Source: Opitutia bacterium (lineage in GTDB: Bacteria > Verrucomicrobiota > Verrucomicrobiia > Opitutales > Opitutaceae). Taken from it: a DNA stretch of 64,000 nt. The translations under genes were made by a program, and so were the position numbers. This document shows positions 1 through 9,883 of the stretch, in pieces. Location of the stretch: assembly GCA_016187945.1 (NCBI GenBank), contig JACPIT010000005.1:558001-622000 (forward strand), read 5' to 3'. How positions within the stretch are numbered: position 1 is the stretch's first letter; each line of letters starts with the position of its first letter. The notes under the pieces are model-generated. The model ran no database searches. It was not told the DNA's origin and was given only the letters and a program-made list of their open reading frames with translations.

Positions 1-80
1 GGCGAGCGAAACGCCTGCGCGCGCCGGCGATAAGCCGAGGCTTCGCGCCGAAAGGACGAGAAAGCGGACTTGACGCCGTT

Positions 81-749
81 TCAGTGCAACGCCGCCGGTT
101 GCGCTTCGCCGTGTCCGAACCCCGCGCGGATGGCCCAGTGGATCAACTGCGGCGTGCGATGGACGCCGACCTTCGCCATCGCGTGCTGGCGGTGCGATTT
201 CACCGTGAGCGCGCTGAGGCCGAGCGCGCGGCCGATCTCCGCGTCGTCCCACCCGCGGGCGAAATACGGCATCAGCTCGAGTTCGCGCCCGGAGAGAATC
301 TTGAAAAACGCCGACGGCTCGGCGCGCAACGCCGCCCACGCCCGCCGCACTTCCTCCGGAAAATACCGGCGGCCGGCCGCGAGCTCCGCGACCGCGGCGG
401 CGAGGTGCGTCTTCACGTCGCCCGTTTTCCACAGGAAGCCATGCACGCGCTCGTCCCGCATGCGGAAGATCGCCACGGCATCGTTGCGGGAGGAGAGGAT
501 CAGGATTTTCGGCGGCGCGGGCCGGAGCCGCGCCAGCGCGGCGATCGCCTCGAAGCCATCCATGTCCGGCAGCCGCAGGTCGATCAGCACGATCGTCGGC
601 TGCAACAGCTCCGCCAGCGCCATGCCGCTCGCGCCGTCCGCCGCCGACTCCACGCGCTCCACCGCGGCAATCTCACGCAGCGCTGCGCCGCAAAATTCCC
701 GCCAGAGCGGGTCGTCTTCGATTTGGAGAATAGACAAAGCCAGACGCAT
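81..749 (-). CDS. Orphan LuxR-type response regulator
   Basis: A 222-residue two-component response regulator. The N-terminal receiver domain (about residues 5-120) has the acidic pair E11/D12 and the phospho-acceptor D57 in the segment LIDLRLPD. The C-terminal part (about 150-215) is a LuxR/NarL helix-turn-helix with the usual LSGRELE start and the TVKSH recognition helix. I chose the internal ATG because the receiver domain begins directly there; an upstream in-frame start would add 15 arginine/proline-rich residues that are probably not translated. No histidine kinase lies next to it in the window, so partner and target genes are unknown. The family assignment is firm; the signal is not inferable. 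Confidence 0.88.
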   Translation of the reverse strand: MRLALSILQIEDDPLWREFCGAALREIAAVERVESAADGASGMALAELLQPTIVLIDLRLPDMDGFEAIAALARLRPAPPKILILSSRNDAVAIFRMRDERVHGFLWKTGDVKTHLAAAVAELAAGRRYFPEEVRRAWAALRAEPSAFFKILSGRELELMPYFARGWDDAEIGRALGLSALTVKSHRQHAMAKVGVHRTPQLIHWAIRAGFGHGEAQPAALH

Positions 750-821
750 CGTGTGTGGCCCGCGCGGGCAGTGTCGCGGGAGCCTCGCGCCCATTCAAGC
801 GCAACCTCGGAGGCAAAAGGG

Positions 822-1454
822 TCACGGCCGGCCCCGATTTTGCAGCCAGACCCAGGCCGCGTGGACGAGCTGCGACGCCGCCTCGCCCAGGAAGACGAAA
901 TACAGCGCGCCCGCCACGAACACGACATAGCCGAGCAGGATGGCGACGCCGTCCCGTTCGAGCAGCCCGCCGGCGAGCAGCAGGATCGCCCAGGCGGGGA
1001 AGCTGTTGGTGAACGGTATCGGCAACGGCAGCAGCAGCGCGATCGCCGCCATCAGGATGACCGCCGCGTGCAGCCGCAACAGCGACGGCGAACCGGTCGC
1101 GACCGTCCAACGCGGACGCAGGAATTTTTCCAAGAAACGGATGATGCGCTCCGCAACGCGAAACAGCTTCGCAAAAAACCCGGCCGGGAGCTGCTTGCGC
1201 TGGAGCCTTTTTGGCAGCCACGGGCGCTGGCCGAGCATGAGGCGAAACGCGATGAGCGCGATCGCGAGCCCGAACGGCGTCGACAACCCCGGCAGCGGAA
1301 TCGGCGTGAGAAACGGCAGCGCGAGCAGCAGCACCAGCAGCAGGTAGGCGCGGCCGCGCAGCACGTAGATCACCTCGCGCAACGTCAGCGGGCGATCCTC
1401 CGAGCGCGCGCGCAGCAGGCCGATTTCCTCAGAGAGTTTTTGCGGAGCGTGCAT
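822..1454 (-). CDS. ExoD-like membrane protein
   Basis: A 210-residue integral membrane protein of the ExoD family (exopolysaccharide synthesis ExoD). It has a soluble N-terminus (LSEEIGLLRARSEDRPLTLREV) followed by four to five hydrophobic segments, near residues 35-50, 60-75, 130-150, 155-175 and 180-200, with the family-typical proline-rich PFLTPIPLPG turn. ExoD was first linked to exopolysaccharide production and alkaline tolerance in Rhizobium; the biochemical role is unsettled. It ends 72 bases upstream of the response regulator on the same strand, so the two may be co-transcribed. Function beyond the family name is not supported. Confidence 0.8.
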   Translation of the reverse strand: MHAPQKLSEEIGLLRARSEDRPLTLREVIYVLRGRAYLLLVLLLALPFLTPIPLPGLSTPFGLAIALIAFRLMLGQRPWLPKRLQRKQLPAGFFAKLFRVAERIIRFLEKFLRPRWTVATGSPSLLRLHAAVILMAAIALLLPLPIPFTNSFPAWAILLLAGGLLERDGVAILLGYVVFVAGALYFVFLGEAASQLVHAAWVWLQNRGRP

Positions 1455-1481
1455 GCGTTCAGCCGAGGCGAAAGGAGCAAG

Positions 1482-1586
1482 GTTGGGCCGGGTTCAGCCG
1501 GCCCAAAGCGTGCGCGCCTGCGCCTGTGCGTTTTTCCGCCGCGCCCGCATTGCGGGTGAATCGGGACCGGCTGAAGCCGGTCCTAC
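1482..1586. repeat. REP pair, family GTAGGGCCGGCTTCAGCCGG
   Basis: Two inverted REP-like hairpins separated by about 60 bases. The right one, read on the minus strand, begins GTAG and folds GACCGGCT/AGCCGGTC. The left one begins GTTG and folds GGCCGG/CCGGCC. The same family recurs near 15.1 kb and 28.6 kb. It lies between the ExoD-like gene and queE. Confidence 0.75.
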
Positions 1587-1647
1587 GGGCGCGCGGCGTG
1601 CGCGGAGATTTCAGGTGGGCGCGCGTGCTCATCGGCGATGCCGGCGG

Positions 1648-2340
1648 TCAGGTGCCGCGTTTGTTGCCGTAGAGTTCGACGTGCAGCCGGTGCGCGTAGC
1701 GGTAGCCGCGGGCCTTGCACAGCTCGCTCAACCAGCCGGCGCGCGCGCGGAGCGTCTCGAGCGTCGTGCCCTCGGGCATGAGGAGAATCTTGTGTGGCGG
1801 CACGACGCAGAGCGTGTCGCGAAGGAGTTCCTCGATCTCCACCACGTCGGCCTCGGAGTTGACGACGAACTTCAACTGGTAATCGCCCGCCGCGATCCAC
1901 GCCGCGATCGTCTCCGGCTGGCGGCGGAGCGCCTCGTGTTTCTTGCGCCAGGCGTCGTCGAGCCGCGCGTCGGGCGCGGAGTGTGCGAGCTTCGGGCTGA
2001 GCGAGGCGAGGTCGAACGCGATGCCGCGCGGCGGCACGGTCGCGGCGGTCTCGATCGTGACATGATAGCCGCGCTCCTTGAGCTGAAACGCCAGCTCGTG
2101 AATCTCCGGCGCGATCATCGGCTCGCCGCCGGTGAGCACGACGTGCCTGGCGGGATAGGCGCGCACGGCGGCGAGGATTTCGTCGACCGACATCTGTTTT
2201 CCCTCGGGCGACCACGAAGCGTAGGGCGTGTCGCACCAGTTGCAGCGCAGGTTGCAGCCGCTCGTGCGCACGAAGACGGACGGCACGCCGACGAGTTCGC
2301 CTTCGCCCTGGATCGAGTGGAAGATTTCCGAGATGAGCAT
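1648..2340 (-). CDS. queE: 7-carboxy-7-deazaguanine synthase QueE
   Basis: A radical SAM enzyme of 230 residues that converts 6-carboxytetrahydropterin to 7-carboxy-7-deazaguanine, the ring-contraction step towards preQ0, queuosine and related bases. The radical SAM cluster motif is C29-x3-C33-x2-C36, preceded by the QueE signature FHSIQGEG (residues 7-14). A glycine-rich SAM-binding segment TGGEP follows near residue 70. Length fits the family. It lies downstream of queC on the same strand, about 160 bases apart, with a repeat pair between them. Together they cover the 7-deazaguanine branch; QueD and GTP cyclohydrolase are not in the window. Confidence 0.95.
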   Translation of the reverse strand: MLISEIFHSIQGEGELVGVPSVFVRTSGCNLRCNWCDTPYASWSPEGKQMSVDEILAAVRAYPARHVVLTGGEPMIAPEIHELAFQLKERGYHVTIETAATVPPRGIAFDLASLSPKLAHSAPDARLDDAWRKKHEALRRQPETIAAWIAAGDYQLKFVVNSEADVVEIEELLRDTLCVVPPHKILLMPEGTTLETLRARAGWLSELCKARGYRYAHRLHVELYGNKRGT

Positions 2341-2410
2341 CTGGTAGCCCGCTAATCACGCGAATGGTCGCGAATCTCAAACCTGATTCGCGCCCAAATC
2401 GGTTTGACGT

Positions 2411-2497
2411 GGAGGGCCGAGCTTCCGCGAGGCCGGCGCGGTCGCTCGTGGCATGTGCCGCGTCTGGACAAGCGGCCTCGCGGGAGCTCGGCCCTCC
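2411..2497. repeat. REP pair, family GGAGGGCCGAGCTTCCGCGA
   Basis: An inverted pair of about 23-base units, each starting with GGAG, between queC and queE. Each unit can fold through GGCC/GGCC and GC/GC with internal GA mismatches. Only this copy was found in the window. Confidence 0.65.
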
Positions 2498-2501
2498 CTT
2501 T

Positions 2502-3191
2502 TCATAAACCCTCGGGCGCACGCGGCAACGGCGGCGTGGCTTCGTAAACGGTCGGATCGGCGAGCCCGGCCTGCTGGAACGCCTCGCGGCGCTCGACACA
2601 CGTGCCGCATTTGCCGCAGTGCACGGCGCCGCCCTTGTAGCACGACCAGGTTTGCGCGAAGTCCACGCCGAGCCCCGCGCCCGCGGCGGCGATCTGGCCC
2701 TTGGTCAGCGCGATGAACGGTCGCAGCAACTGGATGCCCGCATACGTGCCGAGCCGCAGCGCGTCGCCCATCGCGCGCATGAAATCCTCGCGGCAATCCG
2801 GATAGATCGCGTGGTCGCCGCCGTGCGCCGCGATCACGAGCCCTTCGGCGCCGACGCTCTCGGCAAAACCGCCCGCGACGGCGAGCATGATGCCGTTGCG
2901 GAACGGGACGACGGTGCGCTTCATGTTTTCGTCAGCGTAGTGGCCCTCGGGGATGTCGCCCCCGCTCTTGAGCAGGTCCGACGTGAAATGCTCGCCGATG
3001 AACGCCAGCGGCACCACCTCGTGCCGCGCGCCGATCGCCCGCGCGTGGCTCGCGGCGAAGGGCAGCTCGCGGGCATTGTGCTTCGCGCCGTAGTCGAAGC
3101 TCAGCACCGCGCGCACGTCGTGCTCCCGCCGCGCCCAATGGAGCGCAGTCACGGAATCCATCCCGCCGGAGCAGAGCACGACGACTTTCAT
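2502..3191 (-). CDS. queC: 7-cyano-7-deazaguanine synthase QueC
   Basis: An ATP-dependent enzyme of 229 residues that turns 7-carboxy-7-deazaguanine into preQ0. The PP-loop motif SGGMDS is at residues 8-13. The zinc site is C184, C192, C195 and C198 in the typical CysX7CysX2CysX2Cys pattern near the C-terminus. The segment AAHGGDHAIYPDCR (about 121-134) matches the family. It is followed on the same strand by queE. The last few residues run up to the inverted repeat at 2411-2497. Confidence 0.96.
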   Translation of the reverse strand: MKVVVLCSGGMDSVTALHWARREHDVRAVLSFDYGAKHNARELPFAASHARAIGARHEVVPLAFIGEHFTSDLLKSGGDIPEGHYADENMKRTVVPFRNGIMLAVAGGFAESVGAEGLVIAAHGGDHAIYPDCREDFMRAMGDALRLGTYAGIQLLRPFIALTKGQIAAAGAGLGVDFAQTWSCYKGGAVHCGKCGTCVERREAFQQAGLADPTVYEATPPLPRAPEGL

Positions 3192-3496
3192 GCGGAGCAG
3201 TTGGCCACAAAAAGCGCCGGAAGCTCAAAGACAAACTCACGCAAGCGAGGGTGGGCGCCGACGTCCTCGGAGGGCCCATGCTGGCGGCACGCGCCGCGTC
3301 GCCGCCACGAACGAGACCGACCACCACAGAAAACGCAGAATACACAGAAGGTCTGCTGTGTCTTCCGTGTGTTCTGTGGTTCATCGCCTCTGCCGTCGGA
3401 GGATTGGCCACAAAAACGCGCAAAAACCCACAAAAGTATCACACCCGCCAGCCAAAGGCTGGCCGTTTGGCTCTTTGTGTCTTTTTGTGCCTCTTT
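3192..3496. other. Intergenic region made of two hairpin repeats
   Basis: The divergent gap between queC and the phosphodiesterase gene is filled mostly by two inverted repeats (3322-3381 and 3406-3504). No credible protein is encoded. The open frame that runs in from 3251 translates repeat sequence and has no family resemblance before residue TPRPLLIAHRG of the phosphodiesterase. Confidence 0.7.
3322..3381. repeat. Hairpin repeat, ACCACAGAA arms
   Basis: Inverted repeat with arms ACCACAGAA at 3323 and TTCTGTGGT at 3372, and purine-rich CACAGAA-type units continuing into both arms. It is related to the ACCACAGAGGCAC hairpins at 33.9 kb and 48.5 kb. Confidence 0.7.
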
Positions 3497-3504
3497 GTGG
3501 CCAC
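3406..3504. repeat. Hairpin repeat overlapping a start codon
   Basis: Inverted repeat with left arm GGCCACAAAAACGCGCAAAA and right arm ending TTTGTGGCC. The likely GTG start of the phosphodiesterase gene (3497) lies within the last bases of the right arm, so the repeat forms the start of the gene and probably its 5' leader. Confidence 0.65.
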
Positions 3505-4195
3505 CCCTCGTCCGCTCCTGATCGCCCATCGCGGCGCCTCCGCCGAGCAGCCGGAAAACACTCTCGCGGCCTTCCGCCGCGCGCTCGCGCTCGGCGTCGA
3601 CGGCATCGAACTCGACGTGCACGTCACGCGCGACGGCGTGGCGGTGGTTTTCCACGACGACGACCTGCGCCGCCTCACCGGCGAACGCGGCCGCGTCGCC
3701 GCACGCTCATGGCGCGAACTCCAGACGCTCCGCGTGCGGGGCACGCAGCCGATCCCGCGGCTCGTGGACGTCCTCCGTCTGACGCGCGGCCGCTGCGTCG
3801 TGCAGATCGAGATCAAGGCCGGCGTGCCGGTCGCCCCGGTGGTGCGCGCCGTGAAAGCCGCCCGGGCGATGGAGGGAGTCGTGCTCGCGTCGTTTTCCGT
3901 CGGCCTCGTGCGCGACGCCCGCCGGCTGGCGCCGACGGTGCCGCGGATGCTCATTTCCGAGGGGAAACGCACCCCGGCCTCGCTCGCGCGCCAGCTCGCG
4001 GCGTGCGACGCCTCCGGGATCAGCGTCGATTGCCGCGCGATCCGCTCGGCGGCTTGGGTGCGGTGGTTTCAGGCGCGCGGCTTCACGGTGTGGTCGTGGA
4101 CCGTGAACGACGCGCGCACGGCGCACCGGCTGGCCGGGTGGGGCGTCGGGGCCCTCCTGGGAGATAATCCGGCCTTGATGCGTGCCGCGGTTTAG
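3497..4195 (+). CDS. Glycerophosphodiester phosphodiesterase
   Basis: A 232-residue GDPD-family enzyme, expected to hydrolyse glycerophosphodiesters to glycerol-3-phosphate and an alcohol. The start of the domain shows the catalytic HRG (LLIAHRGASAEQPENT, about residues 8-23) and the metal-binding GIELDVHVTRDGVAVVFHDD segment with its E, D and H residues. The C-terminus GVGALLGDNPALM is also typical. I chose GTG 3497 because upstream sequence is repeat DNA and the domain begins here. No signal peptide is visible with this start, so it would be cytoplasmic. The short gap to the deacetylase-like gene suggests co-transcription. Confidence 0.9.
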   Translation: MATPRPLLIAHRGASAEQPENTLAAFRRALALGVDGIELDVHVTRDGVAVVFHDDDLRRLTGERGRVAARSWRELQTLRVRGTQPIPRLVDVLRLTRGRCVVQIEIKAGVPVAPVVRAVKAARAMEGVVLASFSVGLVRDARRLAPTVPRMLISEGKRTPASLARQLAACDASGISVDCRAIRSAAWVRWFQARGFTVWSWTVNDARTAHRLAGWGVGALLGDNPALMRAAV

Positions 4196-4239
4196 GTTTT
4201 TTCTGCGGGCTCCCATCCGTCCGTAGGCGGACACAGTTC

Positions 4240-5094
4240 ATGATCCTCTTTCACGATCCCTCTTGCGTCGGCTATGGCTCGCATATGCGGCCGGAACAGC
4301 CCGCGCGCATCGCCCGGACCGTCCCGCACCTGAAGGCCGCGCACCCCGCCTGGGAATGGCGCACGCCGGGTAATTTCGACGAAGCCGCGCTCCTCCGCGC
4401 CCACGCCCCGGCGCTCCTGAAACGCATCGAAGAACCCGGCAACATCGACGAGGACACGCCGTATTTTCCCGGCATCGCGCAATTCGCCCGCCGCTCCGTC
4501 GCCGCCGCGCTCGACGGCGCCGCGGCCGCGCTGGCGGGCCAGCGGGCGTTCGCGCTGATGCGTCCGCCCGGCCACCACTGCACGCGCAACCAGGCGATGG
4601 GTTTCTGTTACCTCAACCAGATCGCCGTCGCCGCGCTCGACGCGCAGGCGAATCGCGGCGTGCGCGTCGCCGTGTGGGATTTCGACGCGCATCACGGCAA
4701 CGGCACCGAGGACATCCTCGAGGGCAAGCCCGGCACGTTCTTCGCCTCCGTGCACCAAAGCCCCGGCTACCCCGGCACCGGCACGCGCTCGACGGTGAAC
4801 TGCCGCAACTTCCCCGTGAAACCCCACACGCCGCGCGAGCTGCACCTCGCCGAACTCGCGCGCTCCTGGGAAGCCGTGCAGAGCTTCAAGCCCGACCTCG
4901 TGCTCGTCTCCGCGGGCTTCGACGCGTTCGCGGACGACCCGATCACCGAGATGACGCTCGCCCTCGACGACTTCGCCGAACTCGGCCGCTGGCTCCGCCA
5001 GAGCGGCCTCCCCGCCGCCGCCATCCTCGAAGGCGGCTACAGCGAGCAGCTCCCGCAGCTCATCGACGCTTTTCTCTCCGCCTGGGAAAATTAA
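4240..5094 (+). CDS. Histone-deacetylase-like amidohydrolase
   Basis: A 284-residue member of the arginase/deacetylase superfamily (class II HDAC-like or acetylpolyamine amidohydrolase type). It carries RPPGHH with the catalytic histidine pair H112/H113, the zinc ligands D149 and H151 in WDFDAHHGNGT, the third ligand D228 in SAGFDAF, and the EGGYS segment with the transition-state tyrosine. All catalytic residues are intact. Bacterial members remove acetyl groups from acetyl-lysine, acetoin-related substrates or polyamines; the substrate cannot be told from sequence. It ends 13 bases before the RNase D gene and is probably in the same operon. Confidence 0.9.
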   Translation: MILFHDPSCVGYGSHMRPEQPARIARTVPHLKAAHPAWEWRTPGNFDEAALLRAHAPALLKRIEEPGNIDEDTPYFPGIAQFARRSVAAALDGAAAALAGQRAFALMRPPGHHCTRNQAMGFCYLNQIAVAALDAQANRGVRVAVWDFDAHHGNGTEDILEGKPGTFFASVHQSPGYPGTGTRSTVNCRNFPVKPHTPRELHLAELARSWEAVQSFKPDLVLVSAGFDAFADDPITEMTLALDDFAELGRWLRQSGLPAAAILEGGYSEQLPQLIDAFLSAWEN

Positions 5095-5107
5095 CCTGAC
5101 CGACCGC

Positions 5108-6220
5108 GTGCACACCGTTCCGCACTACCGCTTCCTCGACCAAGCCGAACAACTCGAACCGCTCTACGCCGCGCTCGACCGCGTCGACGAGATCGCGCTC
5201 GATACCGAGGCCGACAACCTCTTCCGCTACCGCACCCGCGTGTGCCTCCTCCAGATCCTCGCGGACGGGCAGATATTCCTCGTCGACCTCCTCGCCGAGC
5301 TGCCGCTCGCCCCGCTCTGGCAACGCCTCGCGACGAAGCACCTCGTGATGCACGGCAGCGACTACGACCTGCGCCTGCTGCGCGGCCTCTGCGATTTCCG
5401 CCCGCGCAGCCTGTTCGACACGATGTTCGCCGCGCAACTGCTCAACATCCCGCGCTTCGGCCTCGCCGCGCTCCTCGAGCAGCACTTCGGCATCAAACTC
5501 GACAAGGACCACCAGAAGGCCAACTGGTCGCAGCGCCCGCTCGATCAGGACATGCTCGACTACGCCGCGCTCGACGTGCACCACCTGCCCGCGCTCCGCG
5601 ACAAGCTCACCGACCAACTCTCCGCGCTGGGCCGCGTCGAATGGCAAAGGCAGAAATGCCAGTGGCAGATCGAAGTCGCCGGCGACGGTTTCGCCGGCCC
5701 CGACGAAAACTCGTGGCGCATCGGCGGCTCCGAAAAACTCGGCGGCCGCGGCCTCGCCGTCCTCTATCAGGTCTGGCACTGGCGCGAACGCTGGGCCGAG
5801 AAGCTCGACACCCCGCCGTTCAAGGTCACCGGCAACGAAATGATCATGCGCATCGCCCGCGCCGCCGCCGAAGACCTGCCGCTCGCCGACGTGCTCAAGG
5901 TCCACCTCGGCCGCCGCCACGACCGCCTTTTCCCCAGCCTCGCCGAAGCCGTGCGCCACGGCCTCGCTACCGACCCGCGCTCGCTCCCGCGCCGCGAGCG
6001 CCGCCGCGAATTCGCCCCGCTCACCCCCGAGGAACTCGCCCGCCAGGACCGCATCAAAGCCGACCGCGACCGCCTCGCGCAGCGCTTGAATCTCGATCCG
6101 ACCATGATCGCCACCCGCTCGCAACTCGTCCAAGTCGCGCGCGCCCCCGCGACAATCGACGAGGTGCTGCTCCCGTGGCAGGCACAGCTCCTGAAATCCG
6201 AGCCGGCATGGAAAGGCTGA
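5108..6220 (+). CDS. rnd: Ribonuclease D
   Basis: A 3'-5' exoribonuclease of the DEDD-y superfamily, 370 residues, acting in tRNA 3'-end processing. Exo motifs are D32-x-E34 (ALDTEAD), D87 (SDYDLRLL) and Y152-x3-D156 (YAALDVHHL). An HRDC-like helical domain follows at about residues 210-290. The start is GTG, chosen because it directly precedes conserved sequence and lies 13 bases after the upstream stop. The stop codon TGA lies in GGAAAGGCTGAAG, which is the left arm of a hairpin repeat covering the gap to oleC. Confidence 0.93.
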   Translation: MHTVPHYRFLDQAEQLEPLYAALDRVDEIALDTEADNLFRYRTRVCLLQILADGQIFLVDLLAELPLAPLWQRLATKHLVMHGSDYDLRLLRGLCDFRPRSLFDTMFAAQLLNIPRFGLAALLEQHFGIKLDKDHQKANWSQRPLDQDMLDYAALDVHHLPALRDKLTDQLSALGRVEWQRQKCQWQIEVAGDGFAGPDENSWRIGGSEKLGGRGLAVLYQVWHWRERWAEKLDTPPFKVTGNEMIMRIARAAAEDLPLADVLKVHLGRRHDRLFPSLAEAVRHGLATDPRSLPRRERRREFAPLTPEELARQDRIKADRDRLAQRLNLDPTMIATRSQLVQVARAPATIDEVLLPWQAQLLKSEPAWKG

Positions 6221-6358
6221 AGAGCGGAAAAGCGGAACGGCCGATCCTCCTTTAGCCGATTCGCTCTTTCCGAGCCGCGCGACGCCGCCGCTGCATCCAG
6301 CTTCGACATCGCGCAACAGAGTCTCCGGACTCAGCCCTTCAGCCTTTCAGTTTTCCAG
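6209..6358. repeat. Inverted repeat between rnd and oleC
   Basis: Arms GGAAAGGCTGAAG (6210) and CTTCAGCCTTTC (6338) frame the rnd-oleC gap, with further similar AAAGCGG/CAGTTTTCC units. The left arm contains the rnd stop codon. Confidence 0.6.
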
Positions 6359-6366
6359 CCCTTCCC

Positions 6367-8214
<1,848 letters not shown>

Positions 8215-8247
8215 GCGGCGCTCCGTCATGGCAATCTGTCCGCGAGT

Positions 8248-8316
8248 GGAGCGCGTTGACCCCAACGCGCTGCTCGCTGCTCGCTCACACAACGCGCGTT
8301 GAGGTCAGCGCGCTCC
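8248..8316. repeat. REP pair, family GGAGCGCGTTGACCTCAACG
   Basis: Inverted pair of GGAG units, each folding CGCGTTGA/TCAACGCG, between oleC and oleD. The family recurs at 32341-32409 and 44859-44928 with very similar loops. Confidence 0.85.
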
Positions 8317-8362
8317 ACCTCGCCGCGCACGAGCAGAGGAAATCTGCCGGTTGCCCCGCGAC

Positions 8363-9475
8363 ATGAACGTCCCCGTCTTCATCACCGGCGCCAGCGGCTT
8401 CATCGGCGGCAAACTCGCCGAGCGCCTCCTCGCCGCCGGCCGCGAAGTGCGCGTGCTCGCCCGCCGCCCGTTGCCCGAGTTGGAAAAACTCGGCGCGCGC
8501 ATCGTGCGCGGCGATCTCGACGACACCGCGGCGCTCGCGCGCGGCATGGACGGCGCCGGCACGGTCTTCCACGTCGCCGGCCGCGTCGGCGTGTGGGGGC
8601 CGGCCGAGGAATTTTTCCACATGAACGTCGCAGGCACGCGCCGCGTCGTCGCCGCGTGCCGCGCCGCACACGTGCCGCGGCTCGTCTACACGAGTTCGCC
8701 GAGCGTCGTCTTCAACGGCGGCAACCTCGCCGGCGTCGACGAGTCCGCCCCGCTCTGCACGCAAGCCCCGAGCGCCTACCCGACGAGCAAAGCCGCCGCC
8801 GAACGCCTCGTCGCCGCGGCGAACGACGCCACGCTCGCCACCGTCTCGCTCCGCCCGCACCTCGTGTGGGGCCCCGGCGACCGCAACATCATCCCGCGCG
8901 TCCTGAAACTCGCCCGCTCCGGCCGCCTGAAAATCATCGGCGAAGGGCGAAACCTCGTCGACTGCACGCACATCACGAACGTCGTCGACGCCCACCTGCA
9001 GGCCGAACACGCGCTCGCGCACGCCGGCACGCCCCCCGCGCTTCGGCCGACTTGTAACCTAATAGGTTACAAAACCACGCTGCTCCCACTCGGAGAGAAC
9101 GGAAAGTGTAACCTATTAGGTTACACTGCGAACGAGGCGGGCGACGTGCGAGGCAAAGCCTACTTCATCACGAACGGCGAGCCGGTCGTGATGTGGGATT
9201 GGATCAACGAAATTCTCCGCGGCCTCGGTGAACCGCTCGTGACGAAGCACGTTTCACTCGCAACCGCATATCGCGCGGCTGGCGTGTTGGAGTTCTTCTG
9301 GCGCGTGCTGCCGCTCAAAGGCGAGCCGCCCACGACGCGCTTCGTCGTGAAGGAGTTGGCGACCGACCACTGGTTCAAGATCGCCGCCGCCCGTCGCGAC
9401 CTCGGCTACGCGCCGCGGGTGACGATGGCCGCCGGCACCGCGGAGCTAGTGGCGCACCTTAAGCGCAGCGAGTGA
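8363..9475 (+). CDS. oleD: OleD-like NAD(P)-dependent 2-alkyl-3-ketoacid reductase
   Basis: A 370-residue extended SDR (3-beta-HSD/epimerase fold). The nucleotide-binding motif is GASGFIG at residues 9-15. The catalytic residues are Ser in YTSSPSV (about 109-115) and Y139-x3-K143. Position after oleC supports OleD, which reduces the 2-alkyl-3-oxoacid made by OleA before OleC acts. I chose ATG 8363; an in-frame TTG at 8351 has a GAGGA ten bases upstream and is possible. Residues 225-262 are an insertion carrying two copies of a palindrome-encoded peptide (CNLIGYK at 231, CNLLGYT at 249) between two conserved strands. The 3' end overlaps the convergent small membrane gene by 30 bases. Confidence 0.85.
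   Translation: MNVPVFITGASGFIGGKLAERLLAAGREVRVLARRPLPELEKLGARIVRGDLDDTAALARGMDGAGTVFHVAGRVGVWGPAEEFFHMNVAGTRRVVAACRAAHVPRLVYTSSPSVVFNGGNLAGVDESAPLCTQAPSAYPTSKAAAERLVAAANDATLATVSLRPHLVWGPGDRNIIPRVLKLARSGRLKIIGEGRNLVDCTHITNVVDAHLQAEHALAHAGTPPALRPTCNLIGYKTTLLPLGENGKCNLLGYTANEAGDVRGKAYFITNGEPVVMWDWINEILRGLGEPLVTKHVSLATAYRAAGVLEFFWRVLPLKGEPPTTRFVVKELATDHWFKIAAARRDLGYAPRVTMAAGTAELVAHLKRSE
9052..9072. repeat. Coding palindrome, copy 1 (in oleD)
   Basis: TTGTAACCTAATAGGTTACA plus one A: a near-perfect palindrome whose arms pair over ten bases around a single centre base. In the oleD frame it reads CNLIGYK. Confidence 0.95.
9105..9127. repeat. Coding palindrome, copy 2 (in oleD)
   Basis: Core TGTAACCTATTAGGTTACA with arms extended by two bases on each side. 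It reads CNLLGYT in the oleD frame, 33 bases after copy 1. Confidence 0.95.
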
Positions 9476-9877
9476 CACCAGCCATGCGATATCGGCGCGC
9501 TTGAGGAGCTTGGTTCGTATGATCAGCACCGGCCGACGCTGATCGCGACCAAATACCTCGATAGATAGGGGCCAGTCCTTTTCGAACATCATGTTGACCT
9601 TGGAGAAGGTGATGTCGCGGAAGAGAACACTTTGTTTTTCACCAAACCAGCCATGCAGGGCGATTTTTTCATCAGTAACATGAATTTCGGTGAACCATAG
9701 CTGCGAGATCGCGAACGCGCAAAAGATGCCGCCGATGGCTGCGATCTCTGCTGCTTCACTCCAATGGTGGTCGAGTAGATTGCGACTTACACCGTAGCCA
9801 GCCGCGAGCAGCGCGGGACTCGCTATAATCGTCAGCGCGATAAACGGCCTACCGCTGAGCTTGAGCGTCCTATCCAT
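9446..9877 (-). CDS. Small membrane protein with PH-like domain, unknown function
   Basis: A 143-residue protein with two transmembrane segments (about residues 12-30 and 44-62) followed by a soluble beta-rich part (about 65-140). The layout resembles bacterial PH-like or YdbT/DUF304-type membrane proteins, but I do not recognise a specific family. Base composition is more AT-rich than its neighbours, and codon use differs from the high-GC genes around it. It overlaps the end of oleD tail to tail by 30 bases. It starts just before the RNA methyltransferase stop on the same strand and may be co-transcribed with it. Confidence 0.65.
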   Translation of the reverse strand: MDRTLKLSGRPFIALTIIASPALLAAGYGVSRNLLDHHWSEAAEIAAIGGIFCAFAISQLWFTEIHVTDEKIALHGWFGEKQSVLFRDITFSKVNMMFEKDWPLSIEVFGRDQRRPVLIIRTKLLKRADIAWLVSLAALKVRH

Positions 9878-9883
9878 GCAGTC

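Noticed and set aside
2341-3496. preQ1 riboswitch before queC or queE
   Set aside because: The leaders are repeats or very short; I could not recognise a preQ1 aptamer.
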